From Gaoshiqia sediminis (lineage in GTDB: Bacteria > Bacteroidota > Bacteroidia > Bacteroidales > Prolixibacteraceae), in the NCBI RefSeq assembly GCF_025907915.1, contig NZ_JAPAAF010000016.1:23765-87764 (forward strand): a stretch of DNA of 64,000 nt, in the 5' to 3' direction. The notes under the pieces are model-generated. The model was not told the origin of the DNA and searched no databases. It saw only the letters and a list, made by a program, of their open reading frames with translations. Below, one piece after another: positions 1 through 8,022 of this stretch (the first letter of the stretch is position 1; each line of letters opens with the position of its first letter). The translations under genes and the position numbers were made by a program.

Positions 1-1
1 C

Positions 2-232
2 TTTGTGGAAGAAGGGCTGCCTGTCCCTTCGGCCAACGATCCCTCGCGGTACGAGTATGGCGTGCTGGGAGATTATGCGCTCAGCCTCGGCAGCGGGTAC
101 CTGATCCACGGAACGCTGTATAAACGTTTTCTCGGGCAGCCGGTTACGCATGGTTGCATTCGGATGAATGATGAAGATTTGGAAGCTGTTTACCAAACCT
201 TGCCCATAGGGGCAAAAGTATTTATTTATTGA
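2..232 (+). CDS. L,D-transpeptidase (YkuD fold), C-terminal part, cut by window edge
   Basis: Only the last 76 residues are visible; the frame is open from base 2, and the GTG at base 5 is most likely internal, so the true start lies to the left. The active-site pattern of YkuD-type L,D-transpeptidases is present: a His in an IHGT segment (about residue 35 from the GTG) followed by THGCIRM with the catalytic Cys at about 51. The family acts outside the cytoplasmic membrane, making 3-3 peptidoglycan cross-links or attaching proteins to the wall; which of these applies here cannot be read from the fragment. The next gene starts one base after its stop, so the two are probably one operon. Confidence 0.88.
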   Translation, partial: FVEEGLPVPSANDPSRYEYGVLGDYALSLGSGYLIHGTLYKRFLGQPVTHGCIRMNDEDLEAVYQTLPIGAKVFIY

Positions 233-233
233 T

Positions 234-1037
234 ATGGATTTACAGGAATATACCCGGAGGAAACCAGTTCCCTTCCAAAATTATGTGTTGGTTCTGATCC
301 TGTTCGGTTTTATCGTGATTGCGCTTCAGTATGCCGTTTTGTCGGTGTTGGCTGTTCGTCAGAAGATGGAAGCGATCAACGAACAGGTGGATGTCAAATT
401 ATCGGCTGTCAATACGCAGCCGGTCGATTCGGCCTGGTTTGAATTGTATAAGGAAAAAGCCTGGCTGGAAACCCGCGTTCAGATTGCCCGGACCGATTCG
501 ATCAGTTTGTCGGTCAACCTGAAAGACAGTGTCTTACAGCTGGAGTTGAAGGGGGTGGTGTTGAAATCCGTCAAGATCATTGATTTTGCCGCCGACGCGT
601 TTTTTTATCAGCTTAATCCGGGAGCCTATCATCATTTATTTGGCACACAGGCCCAAGGGGGCAGTAATTACTCAACGATCGTGAAGGCGCCGATCACCAT
701 CAAGAAAGCGCCAAAAGATACCAGCGAGGTGCGCACTGAGGTGGTTGCCAAAATCGATTCGGCAAAAGTTGAAGCCGTACATTGGATGCTGACCCTGGAT
801 AATGGTGTTCTTTTTAAAATTGAAGGGACTGACCAATACCTGAAAAGCAACTGGTGGGTTGGACGGAAATTTTGGTTTTGGCAAGACTTACATAAGATAA
901 CGCAAGATCTTCGGCAAACGGTTCAGTTTGAAATTCCCGAATATCAGCCTGAAATCCGGGTTCATATCTCCGAGGCCGAGGCCAGGGCTATTTTCAGAGC
1001 CTTGCCGGTGCACCCGCTGATTTGTATCCGGTTCTGA
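234..1037 (+). CDS. Hypothetical membrane-anchored protein in the L,D-transpeptidase operon
   Basis: This 267-residue protein has one strongly hydrophobic segment at about residues 18-40 after a short basic N-terminus, then a soluble part of about 225 residues, presumably periplasmic. A helical, charged stretch follows the membrane segment and may be a short coiled coil. I do not recognise a domain. The ATG is separated from the upstream stop by a single base, which argues for co-translation with the L,D-transpeptidase and a cell-wall related role (inference from position only). It ends just ahead of a strong hairpin terminator. Confidence 0.75.
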   Translation: MDLQEYTRRKPVPFQNYVLVLILFGFIVIALQYAVLSVLAVRQKMEAINEQVDVKLSAVNTQPVDSAWFELYKEKAWLETRVQIARTDSISLSVNLKDSVLQLELKGVVLKSVKIIDFAADAFFYQLNPGAYHHLFGTQAQGGSNYSTIVKAPITIKKAPKDTSEVRTEVVAKIDSAKVEAVHWMLTLDNGVLFKIEGTDQYLKSNWWVGRKFWFWQDLHKITQDLRQTVQFEIPEYQPEIRVHISEAEARAIFRALPVHPLICIRF

Positions 1038-1040
1038 ATG

Positions 1041-1085
1041 CAGCAAGGCCGGAATTCAAACGGGATCTTCCGGCCTTGCTGCTTT
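1041..1085. terminator. Rho-independent terminator between convergent genes
   Basis: A perfect 13-bp stem (1041-1053 with 1069-1081, sequence CAGCAAGGCCGGA) with a 15-base loop is followed by a short T run. It lies between the plus-strand L,D-transpeptidase operon and the 3' end of the minus-strand hydrogenase gene, and could serve the plus strand mainly. Confidence 0.8.
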
Positions 1086-1113
1086 TGTACGTTATAAGTA
1101 CGTTAATTTCAGT

Positions 1114-2541
1114 TTACAACGATTTCATCGAGTTGATGAAATTCTTTTTGGCTTTGGCTGATTTTATGTAGGCGCCTGGCCCGGAAATACATCCGCCTTC
1201 GCAGGCCATCACTTCGTAGAACTGGGAATTTGCTTTTCCTTTTTCCATCATTTTTAAGGTTCTGATGGAGGCCCGGTCGATACCGTCAATTTGCTCGTAG
1301 CTGAAATTTTCGATTTTCTTTTCGGCCAGTACAGCCCCCAAAACGCCGCCGCTTTGAGCAAACCCGCGCGATTCTTTCGTGTAATTGTCCACCGCGATGC
1401 CCTCCATCTTCTCGGGTTCAATTTGCATTCCGAGCAGAATAGCATCCAGCTCTTCGAAACTCAGCACAAAATCAACCGAACCCAAATCTCGGGCTTCTTT
1501 TCGTTTGGCAACGCAGGGGCCAATAAATACCAGTTTGGCATCCGGGTATTTTTCGCGCAATTCTTCGGCAGTGTAGGCCATGGGTGACGGTGTGTGCGAA
1601 ACATGGGGCAGCAAGCCGGGCACATGTTTGCGAACCGTTTCGACATACGACGGGCAGCAGGATGTGGTCATGAACGATTCGCCTTGTTCCAGTTTTTCTT
1701 TTAGCTCTTCGGCTTCGTGGCGAGCTGTTTTTTCGGCGCCGCGGGCCACTTCAACCACTTGGCTGAACCCAATTTGTTGAATGGCGGCAAACACTTTTCC
1801 GGGCGTTTCGGCATATTGTGCCAGAATGGACGGGGCAACCATGGCAATTACCTGCTTTTTATTTTCGATGGCACGTAATACATCAATAATGGACGACAGC
1901 TCAAAGATGGCCCCAAACGGACAAGCGGTGATGCACTTTCCGCAGTAAACACATTTGTCTGGATCAATTTCTTCCAACCCGCGCTCATTCTTTTTAATGG
2001 CTCCAACCGGGCAGGCCTCCTCGCAAGGAATAGGCATGTAAATGATGGCGTGGTAAGGACAGGCTTTTTGGCACAGTCCGCAGTTGATACATTGGTCGGC
2101 CTTAATTTCGGTTTGGCCGCTGGGTGTAAAGCGAATGGCGTTTTTCGGGCAATTCATAACACACGGACTGGCCACGCAACCACGACATAAGTTGGTTACC
2201 ACGTAGTTTGCCTGCACGCATCCGGTACAGGCTTCGTCAACCACCGTCAGGATGGTGTCCGACTGCTTTTCGCGCGCTAGTGCTTCGTGTGCATATTTTT
2301 CCAGTGAGTACAGGTCAATATCGTCTTGCGGAACTTCGAAGCCCAGCAATGGCAGCATTTTGTAGCGGGTGATTGCCCTTTCTTTGTAGATACAGCAACG
2401 GCCACGAGGAGTCCGGTCTTTCGGGTAGAGCTCTACCGGGAGCGCGTTGATTTTTGATTCGAGTTCGCCTGCCTGAAACATTTTTACCAGCCGGGCCATC
2501 AGCTCGTGCCGGATAATCATCACGTTGTTTAAATAAGCCAT
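1114..2541 (-). CDS. Monomeric [FeFe] hydrogenase, group B
   Basis: The protein (475 residues from the ATG at 2541) joins a ferredoxin-like part to an H-cluster domain. Residues about 105-208 hold a Cys-rich N-terminal cluster (CTGC, CRGC, CVMNC) and two further CxxCxxC...C iron-sulfur motifs. The H-cluster motifs are TSCCPS (about 293-298), GPCVAK (341-346) and MACEGGC (445-451). GPC in place of the MPC of group A enzymes, plus the extra N-terminal Cys set, matches the group B type. The enzyme interconverts protons and H2 in the cytoplasm, probably with ferredoxin. A TTG nine codons upstream keeps the frame open but falls inside a TACCTTTG promoter box, so the ATG is preferred. No hydEFG maturation genes are in the window. 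Confidence 0.9.
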   Translation of the reverse strand: MAYLNNVMIIRHELMARLVKMFQAGELESKINALPVELYPKDRTPRGRCCIYKERAITRYKMLPLLGFEVPQDDIDLYSLEKYAHEALAREKQSDTILTVVDEACTGCVQANYVVTNLCRGCVASPCVMNCPKNAIRFTPSGQTEIKADQCINCGLCQKACPYHAIIYMPIPCEEACPVGAIKKNERGLEEIDPDKCVYCGKCITACPFGAIFELSSIIDVLRAIENKKQVIAMVAPSILAQYAETPGKVFAAIQQIGFSQVVEVARGAEKTARHEAEELKEKLEQGESFMTTSCCPSYVETVRKHVPGLLPHVSHTPSPMAYTAEELREKYPDAKLVFIGPCVAKRKEARDLGSVDFVLSFEELDAILLGMQIEPEKMEGIAVDNYTKESRGFAQSGGVLGAVLAEKKIENFSYEQIDGIDRASIRTLKMMEKGKANSQFYEVMACEGGCISGPGAYIKSAKAKKNFINSMKSL

Positions 2542-2565
2542 AAGTGCCCTTAAGTTTTTCGGGCG

Positions 2566-2573
2566 CAAAGGTA
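2566..2573 (-). promoter_or_regulatory. Bacteroidota -7 promoter box for the hydrogenase gene
   Basis: The minus strand reads TACCTTTG, an exact TAnnTTTG match, about 25 bases before the chosen ATG. No clear -33 TTTG is seen at the usual distance; instead an inverted repeat occupies that area. Confidence 0.65.
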
Positions 2574-2580
2574 AAAATAT

Positions 2581-2600
2581 TTCATGCTGTAAAACATGAA
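2581..2600. promoter_or_regulatory. Candidate operator: inverted repeat TTCATG-N8-CATGAA upstream of the hydrogenase promoter
   Basis: Two perfect 6-base arms (2581-2586 and 2595-2600) flank an 8-base spacer. The repeat lies just upstream of the hydrogenase -7 box, over the expected -33 region. A Crp/Fnr-type regulator is encoded 460 bases away. Binding by it is a guess; the repeat itself is plainly in the sequence. Confidence 0.4.
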
Positions 2601-2835
2601 GGGTGGGTTTTTATACCTGTTTTTCTGGAAATTAAGATTGAAATCAAATAAGATCCTCTGCAATCGATTGCATTTTGTTTGCCTGAATATATGAAGTTGC
2701 TTTTGGCTTCAATCTTTACGGTGTTTCTTTAGATAATGACATCAGGAGAGGTGAAAAAATAGTGGCGAAAATTTCAATCTCAAACCGGTTACTATGCGTA
2801 AAACAAACGTCTAAATACTAAAATACCGGCACGAT

Positions 2836-2934
2836 ATGGGCAAAGCTGAAAAATCTCAGAAACAGGGAAATTTGATTGCTTTTGCAGTAGGTTTACTGTT
2901 GCTACTGTTATTGATCCTGATTTATCTTTCGTAA
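2836..2934 (+). CDS. 32-residue single-pass membrane peptide (unannotated small gene)
   Basis: The frame ATG GGC AAA ... TCG TAA encodes a peptide with a charged N-terminal stretch (MGKAEKSQKQGN) and then about 20 almost wholly aliphatic residues (LIAFAVGL, a run of Leu, ILIYLS). This is the layout of a small inner-membrane protein with the N-terminus in the cytoplasm. It sits in the otherwise empty space between the hydrogenase and Crp/Fnr genes and is followed 60 bases later by a good plus-strand terminator. I see no clear ribosome-binding site and no exact promoter box. Function unknown; the neighbours suggest a redox or anaerobic context. Confidence 0.5.
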   Translation: MGKAEKSQKQGNLIAFAVGLLLLLLLILIYLS

Positions 2935-2996
2935 TCAGTAATGTTAATGAAACGGGGTTTATGTATTGAACTGTTGAAAGCAGCCTAACGGCAAAG

Positions 2997-3031
2997 ACCG
3001 GAAAACCAACCACGGAATTTCCGGTTTTTTT
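2997..3031 (+). terminator. Rho-independent terminator after the 32-codon gene
   Basis: ACCGGAAA (2997-3004) pairs with TTTCCGGT (3018-3025), followed by an unbroken T run to 3031. The orientation fits a plus-strand transcript, and the small gene at 2836 is the only plus-strand candidate upstream. Confidence 0.65.
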
Positions 3032-3058
3032 GTGGCTGGGCAGAAGTTGTCCCCCGTA

Positions 3059-3712
3059 TTAAAGTTCCCTGGCTATCAGTCCTGAAAAGTCGATTTCAGC
3101 GCGTCCGAGTTTTACCAGACCTTTTTCTTCCATTTTTTTCAGCAGGCGTGAAACCACTTCGCGCGACGTGTTTAGCTGGTAGGCAATGTCCTGGTGGGTA
3201 CCTGAAAATATTTTTTCGCCGGTTGCCTTAAAACGTGACCGGAGAAACAGTTCCAAACGCTGATCCAGGTCCATAAAGGCAATGGCATCAATGGTTTCGA
3301 GCAGCTCGTCGAAACGTTTTCGGTAGGCATACATCATGTAAGTTTTCCAGGATGGGTATTGCATCATCCATTTGTCCAGGCATTCGATCGGGATGCGCAG
3401 AAGCACACTATTTTCATCGGCCAGGGCCGAAATGTTGCTTTGTTGCTGACCCATGCAGCAAGTGAGCGCCATGCTGCATACATCTCCCGGTTTCAGGAAA
3501 TAAAGCAGTAATTCGTTACCTTCGTCGTCATGGCGGATAACCCGCAGGCTGCCTTCCAGCACCATCGGGAACGATTTAATGTACTGGCCTTCACGCAGGA
3601 TCTCATCGTCTTTGCCGATTTCCTGCACCTGGCCATATTGCTCAATTTCATCCCGCAGTTCGTCTTCGAAAAACGGAAATCGTTGGGATAATAAGTGGTT
3701 GATCTGCTCCAT
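3059..3712 (-). CDS. Crp/Fnr family transcriptional regulator
   Basis: This 217-residue protein has a cyclic-nucleotide-binding-type beta-roll (about 15-130), a long dimer helix, and a C-terminal winged helix with the recognition segment THQDIAYQLNTSREVVSRLL (about 172-191). A Cys cluster (CSMALTCC) lies in the sensor domain, as in many Bacteroidota members, but the four-Cys N-terminal Fnr pattern is absent, so an Fnr-type iron-sulfur cluster cannot be claimed. Its neighbours are rubrerythrin upstream and hydrogenase downstream, which fits control of redox or oxygen responses (inference). A TATTTTTG box lies 11 bases before the ATG. Confidence 0.88.
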   Translation of the reverse strand: MEQINHLLSQRFPFFEDELRDEIEQYGQVQEIGKDDEILREGQYIKSFPMVLEGSLRVIRHDDEGNELLLYFLKPGDVCSMALTCCMGQQQSNISALADENSVLLRIPIECLDKWMMQYPSWKTYMMYAYRKRFDELLETIDAIAFMDLDQRLELFLRSRFKATGEKIFSGTHQDIAYQLNTSREVVSRLLKKMEEKGLVKLGRAEIDFSGLIAREL

Positions 3713-3722
3713 AATATGACTG

Positions 3723-3730
3723 CAAAAATA
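3723..3730 (-). promoter_or_regulatory. -7 promoter box for the Crp/Fnr gene
   Basis: The minus strand reads TATTTTTG, an exact TAnnTTTG match, very close to the ATG at 3712, implying a leader of only a few bases. Confidence 0.55.
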
Positions 3731-3776
3731 GCAAGTATTATGAAAGAAATACAGTTTTCGGAAAGATTCAGAAAAA

Positions 3777-3840
3777 CTTAACCTGAACTTATCCCTTCTG
3801 TTTTGATGTTGTTGATAAACATCAGGATAAGTTCAGGGTA
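3777..3840 (-). terminator. Long bulged hairpin terminator of the rubrerythrin gene
   Basis: An outer 13-bp stem (CCTGAACTTATCC, 3782-3794, with 3825-3837) encloses an inner 7-bp stem (3804-3810 with 3818-3824), with a one-sided 9-base bulge. Read on the minus strand it is followed by AAGTTTTTC. It separates rubrerythrin from the Crp/Fnr gene. Confidence 0.6.
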
Positions 3841-3870
3841 GAGAATTAACCGAAGATTTTATGCTGGTGG

Positions 3871-4446
3871 TTAATAGTTTGTAGCCTCCAGTTCAAAGTA
3901 GGCCTGTTCGTGTTCGCATGCCGGGCATTTTTTCGGTGGTTTGGCCGATTCGTGGAGGAACCCGCACACGCGGCATTTCCAGGTTACTTTTCCTTCGCGC
4001 TCAAAAACCTTTCCTTCTTCCAGGTTTTGATAAAGTTTGCGGTAACGGGCCTCGTGGTGTTGCTCAATTTTAGCGATGGTTTTAAAAACCACGGCAATTT
4101 GCTTAAACCCTTCTTCTTCGGCCACGCGGGCAAATTCCGGATATAATTCGGTCCATTCTTCGTTCTCACCATCTGCCGCGGCTTGCAGGTTTTCCAGTGT
4201 GGAGCCTACCATGCCTGCCGGGTAGCTGGCCGTAATTTCAACCATTCCGCCTTCCAGAAAATTGAAGAAACGTTTGGCATGAGCTTTTTCGTTTAGTGCT
4301 GTTTCCTCAAAAAGGGCAGCTATTTGTTCCAGGCCTTCTTTACGGGCCTGCTTGGCAAAAAACTCGTAACGGTTTTTCGCTTGTGACTCGCCGGCAAATG
4401 CTTTCAGCAAATTTTTCTCGGTTTGTGATCCTGCTATTGAATACAT
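3871..4446 (-). CDS. rbr: Rubrerythrin
   Basis: This 191-residue protein has an N-terminal ferritin-like four-helix domain with the diiron Glu/His pattern (GESQAKNRYEFF, ETALNEKAHAKRF, IEQHHEARYR) and a C-terminal rubredoxin-like knuckle (Cys 158, 161, 174 and 177, within WKCRVCG and KKCPACE). Length and order are those of classical rubrerythrin. It reduces hydrogen peroxide in the cytoplasm of anaerobes, using electrons from rubredoxin or NADH-linked reductases. It is a single-gene unit with its own terminator. An inverted repeat lies across the start codon and leader. The two SOD genes at 46-47.6 kb supply the peroxide-generating partner step. Confidence 0.95.
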   Translation of the reverse strand: MYSIAGSQTEKNLLKAFAGESQAKNRYEFFAKQARKEGLEQIAALFEETALNEKAHAKRFFNFLEGGMVEITASYPAGMVGSTLENLQAAADGENEEWTELYPEFARVAEEEGFKQIAVVFKTIAKIEQHHEARYRKLYQNLEEGKVFEREGKVTWKCRVCGFLHESAKPPKKCPACEHEQAYFELEATNY

Positions 4447-4492
4447 ATCTTCAAAATTTAAGGTGGTATTTATTGTTCGCTGCTTGAAGATA
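4446..4492. promoter_or_regulatory. Inverted repeat in the rubrerythrin leader
   Basis: TATCTTCAA (4446-4454) and TTGAAGATA (4484-4492) are perfect 9-base inverted arms 29 bases apart. The inner arm touches the ATG. A near-consensus TAAATTTTG, one base too long for TAnnTTTG, lies in between. It could be an operator pair or an mRNA hairpin. Confidence 0.35.
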
Positions 4493-4652
4493 ATGAAACC
4501 GGGGGTAAAAACGGGAGGCGGTCATAAATTTAGAATCATTCAAAACACAGGAAAGGAATTGTCTTTTTCTTAAATTTTGCTATCTCGGGGTGGCAAATGA
4601 CGAGTCTTTCATAAAAATTTTGCGACCTTTGTGTCCTTATAAAGGAGAAGAC

Positions 4653-5075
4653 ATGACGATTGAAACGGTACAGGCCGAAATAAATGAAGAGTTTTCGGCA
4701 TTTGAAGATTGGATGGATAAATACAGCTACCTGATTGAATTGGGTAACGACCTGAAGGAACTGGACCCGAAATTGAAAAATGATCAGCACCTGATTAAAG
4801 GGTGTCAATCGCGCGTGTGGTTGGTCCCCGAATTTAAGGATGGAAAGATTTATTTCCAGGGAGAGAGCGATGCTGTTATTGTTAAAGGTTTGGTTGCTTT
4901 GTTGTTACGCGTTGTTTCGGGCCATACACCGCAGGAAATTATGGAGAGCGATCTGCATTTCGTGGATGATATCGGATTGAAACAACATTTGTCGCCGACC
5001 CGGTCTAACGGACTGGTGGCCATGATTAAACAAATTAAACTTTACGCTGTTGCATACAACAGAATTGCAGGATAA
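4653..5075 (+). CDS. sufE: SufE family cysteine desulfuration protein
   Basis: From the ATG at 4653, which has AAAGGAG ten bases upstream, the protein is 140 residues, the normal SufE size. The acceptor Cys is in IKGCQSRVW at residue 51, the same position as in the E. coli protein. SufE takes sulfane sulfur from the SufS cysteine desulfurase and passes it to the SufBCD scaffold. The frame is open 21 codons further upstream, but that extension has no family similarity. The next gene begins 13 bases after the stop with a strong AAGGAGG, so the pair is one operon. sufBCDS are not in the window. Confidence 0.93.
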   Translation: MTIETVQAEINEEFSAFEDWMDKYSYLIELGNDLKELDPKLKNDQHLIKGCQSRVWLVPEFKDGKIYFQGESDAVIVKGLVALLLRVVSGHTPQEIMESDLHFVDDIGLKQHLSPTRSNGLVAMIKQIKLYAVAYNRIAG

Positions 5076-5087
5076 GGAGGAACTAAG

Positions 5088-5393
5088 ATGGATAACAGAA
5101 TAGACCTGATTATTGAGAAACTGAAAGATGTGTATGATCCGGAAATCCCGGTAAATATTTATGATCTGGGCCTTATTTATAATGTGGATGTGGACGAAAA
5201 CAACAAGGCCAGCATCATCATGACACTTACTGCGCCGGGGTGCCCGGTGGCCGATATGCTGGTGGAAGATGCCCGGCAGGCTGCCCTCTCGGTTGAAGGG
5301 GTTGCCGATGCCGAGGTGGAACTTACCTTCGAGCCGCCCTGGGATAAATCGATGATGAGCGAAGAAGCCCGCCTGGAGCTGGGTTTCTTTTAG
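5088..5393 (+). CDS. sufT: SUF-associated MIP18/DUF59 protein (SufT-like)
   Basis: The 101-residue protein is a single DUF59 domain: DPEIPVNIYDLGLIY near residues 17-31, the conserved Cys in TAPGCPVADM (Cys52), and the C-terminal WDKSMMSEEARLELG. These are the features of the SUF-linked subfamily, which helps iron-sulfur protein maturation; the biochemical step is not firmly known. AAGGAGG lies seven bases before the ATG and the upstream gene is sufE, which supports the role. Confidence 0.9.
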   Translation: MDNRIDLIIEKLKDVYDPEIPVNIYDLGLIYNVDVDENNKASIIMTLTAPGCPVADMLVEDARQAALSVEGVADAEVELTFEPPWDKSMMSEEARLELGFF

Positions 5394-5438
5394 TTGTATC
5401 CGTTTTTTTGAGGAAATGAAATATTTATTGAAAATATG

Positions 5439-5468
5439 AAAGCCTGATCATTGCGGTCAGGCTTTTGT
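5439..5468 (+). terminator. Terminator after sufE-sufT
   Basis: AAAGCCTGA (5439-5447) pairs with TCAGGCTTT (5457-5465), followed by a short T run; it lies between convergent genes. Confidence 0.65.
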
Positions 5469-5517
5469 GATTTGTATCGTCTGGGTGTATTATCTGAATT
5501 ATATAAGGACTAGGGTG

Positions 5518-7170
5518 TCAAATCACGTCAATCCCTTGTTCTTTCAGGAGTTGAAGGCCGAGGTCTTTTAGTTTATATTTCTGAATTTTGCCACTGGCGG
5601 TCATGGGGAAGCCATCCACAAAGAAAACATATTTCGGGATTTTGTAGCGGGCAATTTGTCCGCGGCAGTATTCCTGTACTTCTTCTTCTGTGAGGATTTG
5701 ACCTTTTTTAAGTTTAATAAAGGCGCCCACCTGTTCGCCGTACTTGGGGCTGGGGATGCCGGCCACTTCCACTGCTTCAATCTGCGGCAGTTGGAACAGG
5801 TAGTTTTCAATTTCTCGCGGATAGATGTTTTCGCCTCCGCGGATGATCATGTCCTTGATCCGGCCGGTGATGCGGTAAAATCCGTCTTCGTTGCGAACGC
5901 CCAGGTCGCCCGAGTGGAGCCAACCCTCAGCATCGATGGCTTTTCGGGTCGCTTCTTCGTTTTTGTAGTAGCCCTTCATTACATTGTAGCCGCGGCAACA
6001 CACTTCTCCCTGCACATTGTCGGGGCATTCTTCGCCGGTTTCCGGATCAAAAATTTTCACTTCCACGTTAGGGTATTCAAAACCAACGGTTGTAGCCCGT
6101 ACCTCAGGCGGGTTGTGCGTCCGGGTGGCAGTCATGCCGGGTGAGGTTTCGGTAAGGCCATACACGCTGATAATGTCTTTGCAGTGCATTTTGGTCATCA
6201 CCTGCTTCATGGTTTCGATGGGGCAAAGCGCCCCGGCCATAATACCTGTCCGAAGGCTCGACAGGTCGAACATGTCGAACATCGGGTGGTTCAGTTCGGC
6301 GATAAACATGGTGGGCACACCGTAGAGGGCCGTGCACTTTTCTTTTTCGATGGAGGCCAGTACCATCAGCGGGTCGAAATCTTCGGTGATGACCATTGTT
6401 GCGCCGTGAGTGATAATGGCGCAAAGGGCTAGCACACAGCCAAAACAATGGAAGAAGGGGACACAAACCAGCAGACGGTCGGCAGCGGTGTAACGTAAAC
6501 ATTCGCCGGTAGCAAAGCCGTTGTTCAGGATGTTGTGGTGCGAGAGCATCACCCCTTTGGGGAATCCGGTGGTCCCTGAGGTATATTGCATGTTCACCAC
6601 ATCGTGGGTGTTTACTTTGCTTTTTGCTTCTTCCAGCTCCAGATCATCCAGGTGCGAGCCCAGCAAGATCAGCTCGGCTGTATTGTACATACCGCGGTGC
6701 TTCTCCTGGCCGATGAATACCACGTTTCTCAGTTCCGGAAATTTGGCCGAGCGCAGGTTTCCGCGGGGCTGGCTTTTCAGCTCGGGCACCAGTTCGAAAA
6801 CCATGTTTACATAATCGCTGTCGCGGAAATTGCCAATGAGACATAAGGTATGTAGATCGGCATTGTTAACCAAATACTCCAGTTCGGCCAGCTTGTAATT
6901 CGTGTTGATAGTCACCAGGACAGCGCCAATTTTAGCCGAAGCAAACATAAAGGTAAGCCAGTCGGGTACATTGTTGGCCCAGATGCCTACCTTGTCGCCT
7001 TCGCCAACACCTATGTACATAAGTCCTTTGGCCAGCTTGTTTACCCGTTCGTTGAATTCACTGTAGGTGAACCGTAGGTTCCGGTCGGGATAAACCATAA
7101 ATTCCTGATCGGGCGTTTCGAAGGCGTATTTTTCCAGGATTCCGCCGAGGGTATAATCGAGTAACTGCAT
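5518..7170 (-). CDS. AMP-forming acyl-CoA synthetase
   Basis: The 550-residue protein carries all the adenylate-forming motifs in order: [11 protein letters not shown] (about 196-206), YGLTETSP (near 340), [22 protein letters not shown], and the C-terminal TASGKIQK containing the catalytic Lys. It activates a carboxylic acid with ATP and joins it to CoA; overall similarity suggests a medium- or long-chain fatty acid, but the chain length cannot be read here. It starts 20 bases after the stop of the XRE-cupin regulator and is surely co-transcribed with it. Confidence 0.93.
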   Translation of the reverse strand: MQLLDYTLGGILEKYAFETPDQEFMVYPDRNLRFTYSEFNERVNKLAKGLMYIGVGEGDKVGIWANNVPDWLTFMFASAKIGAVLVTINTNYKLAELEYLVNNADLHTLCLIGNFRDSDYVNMVFELVPELKSQPRGNLRSAKFPELRNVVFIGQEKHRGMYNTAELILLGSHLDDLELEEAKSKVNTHDVVNMQYTSGTTGFPKGVMLSHHNILNNGFATGECLRYTAADRLLVCVPFFHCFGCVLALCAIITHGATMVITEDFDPLMVLASIEKEKCTALYGVPTMFIAELNHPMFDMFDLSSLRTGIMAGALCPIETMKQVMTKMHCKDIISVYGLTETSPGMTATRTHNPPEVRATTVGFEYPNVEVKIFDPETGEECPDNVQGEVCCRGYNVMKGYYKNEEATRKAIDAEGWLHSGDLGVRNEDGFYRITGRIKDMIIRGGENIYPREIENYLFQLPQIEAVEVAGIPSPKYGEQVGAFIKLKKGQILTEEEVQEYCRGQIARYKIPKYVFFVDGFPMTASGKIQKYKLKDLGLQLLKEQGIDVI

Positions 7171-7190
7171 GGTTTTCGGTTCTTGTTGTG

Positions 7191-7766
7191 TTAAAATGGG
7201 GCATAAACCACGGCCAGTATTTTTGCCGGTTGCTTATTGGCCGCATGGACGTTGTGCGAAACGATGGAGTCCATGTAGATACTGTCTCCGGGGTTCAGTA
7301 AATAGACATCCTTCCCGTAGTTGATTTCGATTTGGCCTTCCAGAACATAAATAAATTCTTCGCCTTCATGCGATGAAAGCATGTAGTCGGATTGTTCAGA
7401 GGGTTCAATTTCGACGATGAAAGGTTCCATGTGTCGTCCGGCCTTGTCGAATGCAAGTGAGAAAAAGTTCAGGTGCTCCCGGGCTTCACTTCCCTGTGAG
7501 GTGAAACGGACACCTTTTTCCTGACCGCCTGAACGAACAATGGCTGGCCCGAGTTGGTCGCTGTCGTCCAAAAAAGTACCCAGCCGTACGCCTAACGCGC
7601 GGGCAATCTTGATGAGGGGAGCCAGTGAGGGAACAACTTTTTCATCTTCAATTTTTTTGATCAGCTTAACATCCAAGTTGGTCCGTTCTGCCAGTTGTTC
7701 CGGGCTTACCTGTTTGGATATCCGTATTTGCTTGATTTTTGATCCAAGGTTTTTTTCAACAGCCAT
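7191..7766 (-). CDS. XRE-family regulator with C-terminal cupin sensor
   Basis: The protein is 191 residues from the ATG at 7766: an XRE helix-turn-helix at about residues 9-62 ([20 protein letters not shown] is its core) and a cupin_2 barrel at about 105-185 with [13 protein letters not shown] and [11 protein letters not shown]. Regulators of this build sense a small ligand through the cupin. The partner gene downstream is an acyl-CoA synthetase, so the ligand may be a fatty acid or acyl-CoA (inference). The frame is open for 43 codons upstream, but the consensus promoter lies inside that stretch, which fixes the start at this ATG. Confidence 0.9.
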   Translation of the reverse strand: MAVEKNLGSKIKQIRISKQVSPEQLAERTNLDVKLIKKIEDEKVVPSLAPLIKIARALGVRLGTFLDDSDQLGPAIVRSGGQEKGVRFTSQGSEAREHLNFFSLAFDKAGRHMEPFIVEIEPSEQSDYMLSSHEGEEFIYVLEGQIEINYGKDVYLLNPGDSIYMDSIVSHNVHAANKQPAKILAVVYAPF

Positions 7767-7789
7767 GTCGGTTTTCTTATGGTGAACGA

Positions 7790-7820
7790 CAAATTTAATT
7801 TTATTTTGATAGACCCCAAA
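7790..7820 (-). promoter_or_regulatory. Full Bacteroidota promoter of the regulator/acyl-CoA synthetase operon
   Basis: On the minus strand TTTG (7820-7817), a 19-base spacer and TAAATTTG (7797-7790) match the TTTG / TAnnTTTG consensus exactly. Confidence 0.8.
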
Positions 7821-7969
7821 TGTGTGCCGGGAGCTTTCGGAGCAAAATATTTGAAAAAAATAGTTTTTGATTTGATGAAAAACGGATGCAGGCACTACAC
7901 GCTATTAATGGTAATGTTTTAAGCGTGAGTCAAAAATTGCCAGGAAAAATAAAGTAGATCTGTGATCAT

Positions 7970-8003
7970 AAATAAAAAAAGCAGCCCGGAAAGAGCTGCT
8001 TTT
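7970..8003 (-). terminator. Terminator of the alpha-glucan phosphorylase gene
   Basis: GCTGCTTTT/AAAAGCAGC arms (7995-8003 and 7977-7985) form a 9-bp stem. The minus-strand transcript continues into a T run opposite the A run at 7972-7980. Confidence 0.7.
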
Positions 8004-8022
8004 CAATTTATGAGGCTTTGTG

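Noticed and set aside
2792..3013. 73-residue minus-strand frame opposite the small membrane peptide
   Set aside because: It reads through the terminator hairpin and has no membrane or domain pattern; the plus-strand frame is the better gene.
4590..4652. 21-codon upstream extension of sufE
   Set aside because: Family N-terminus and the ribosome site point to the ATG at 4653.
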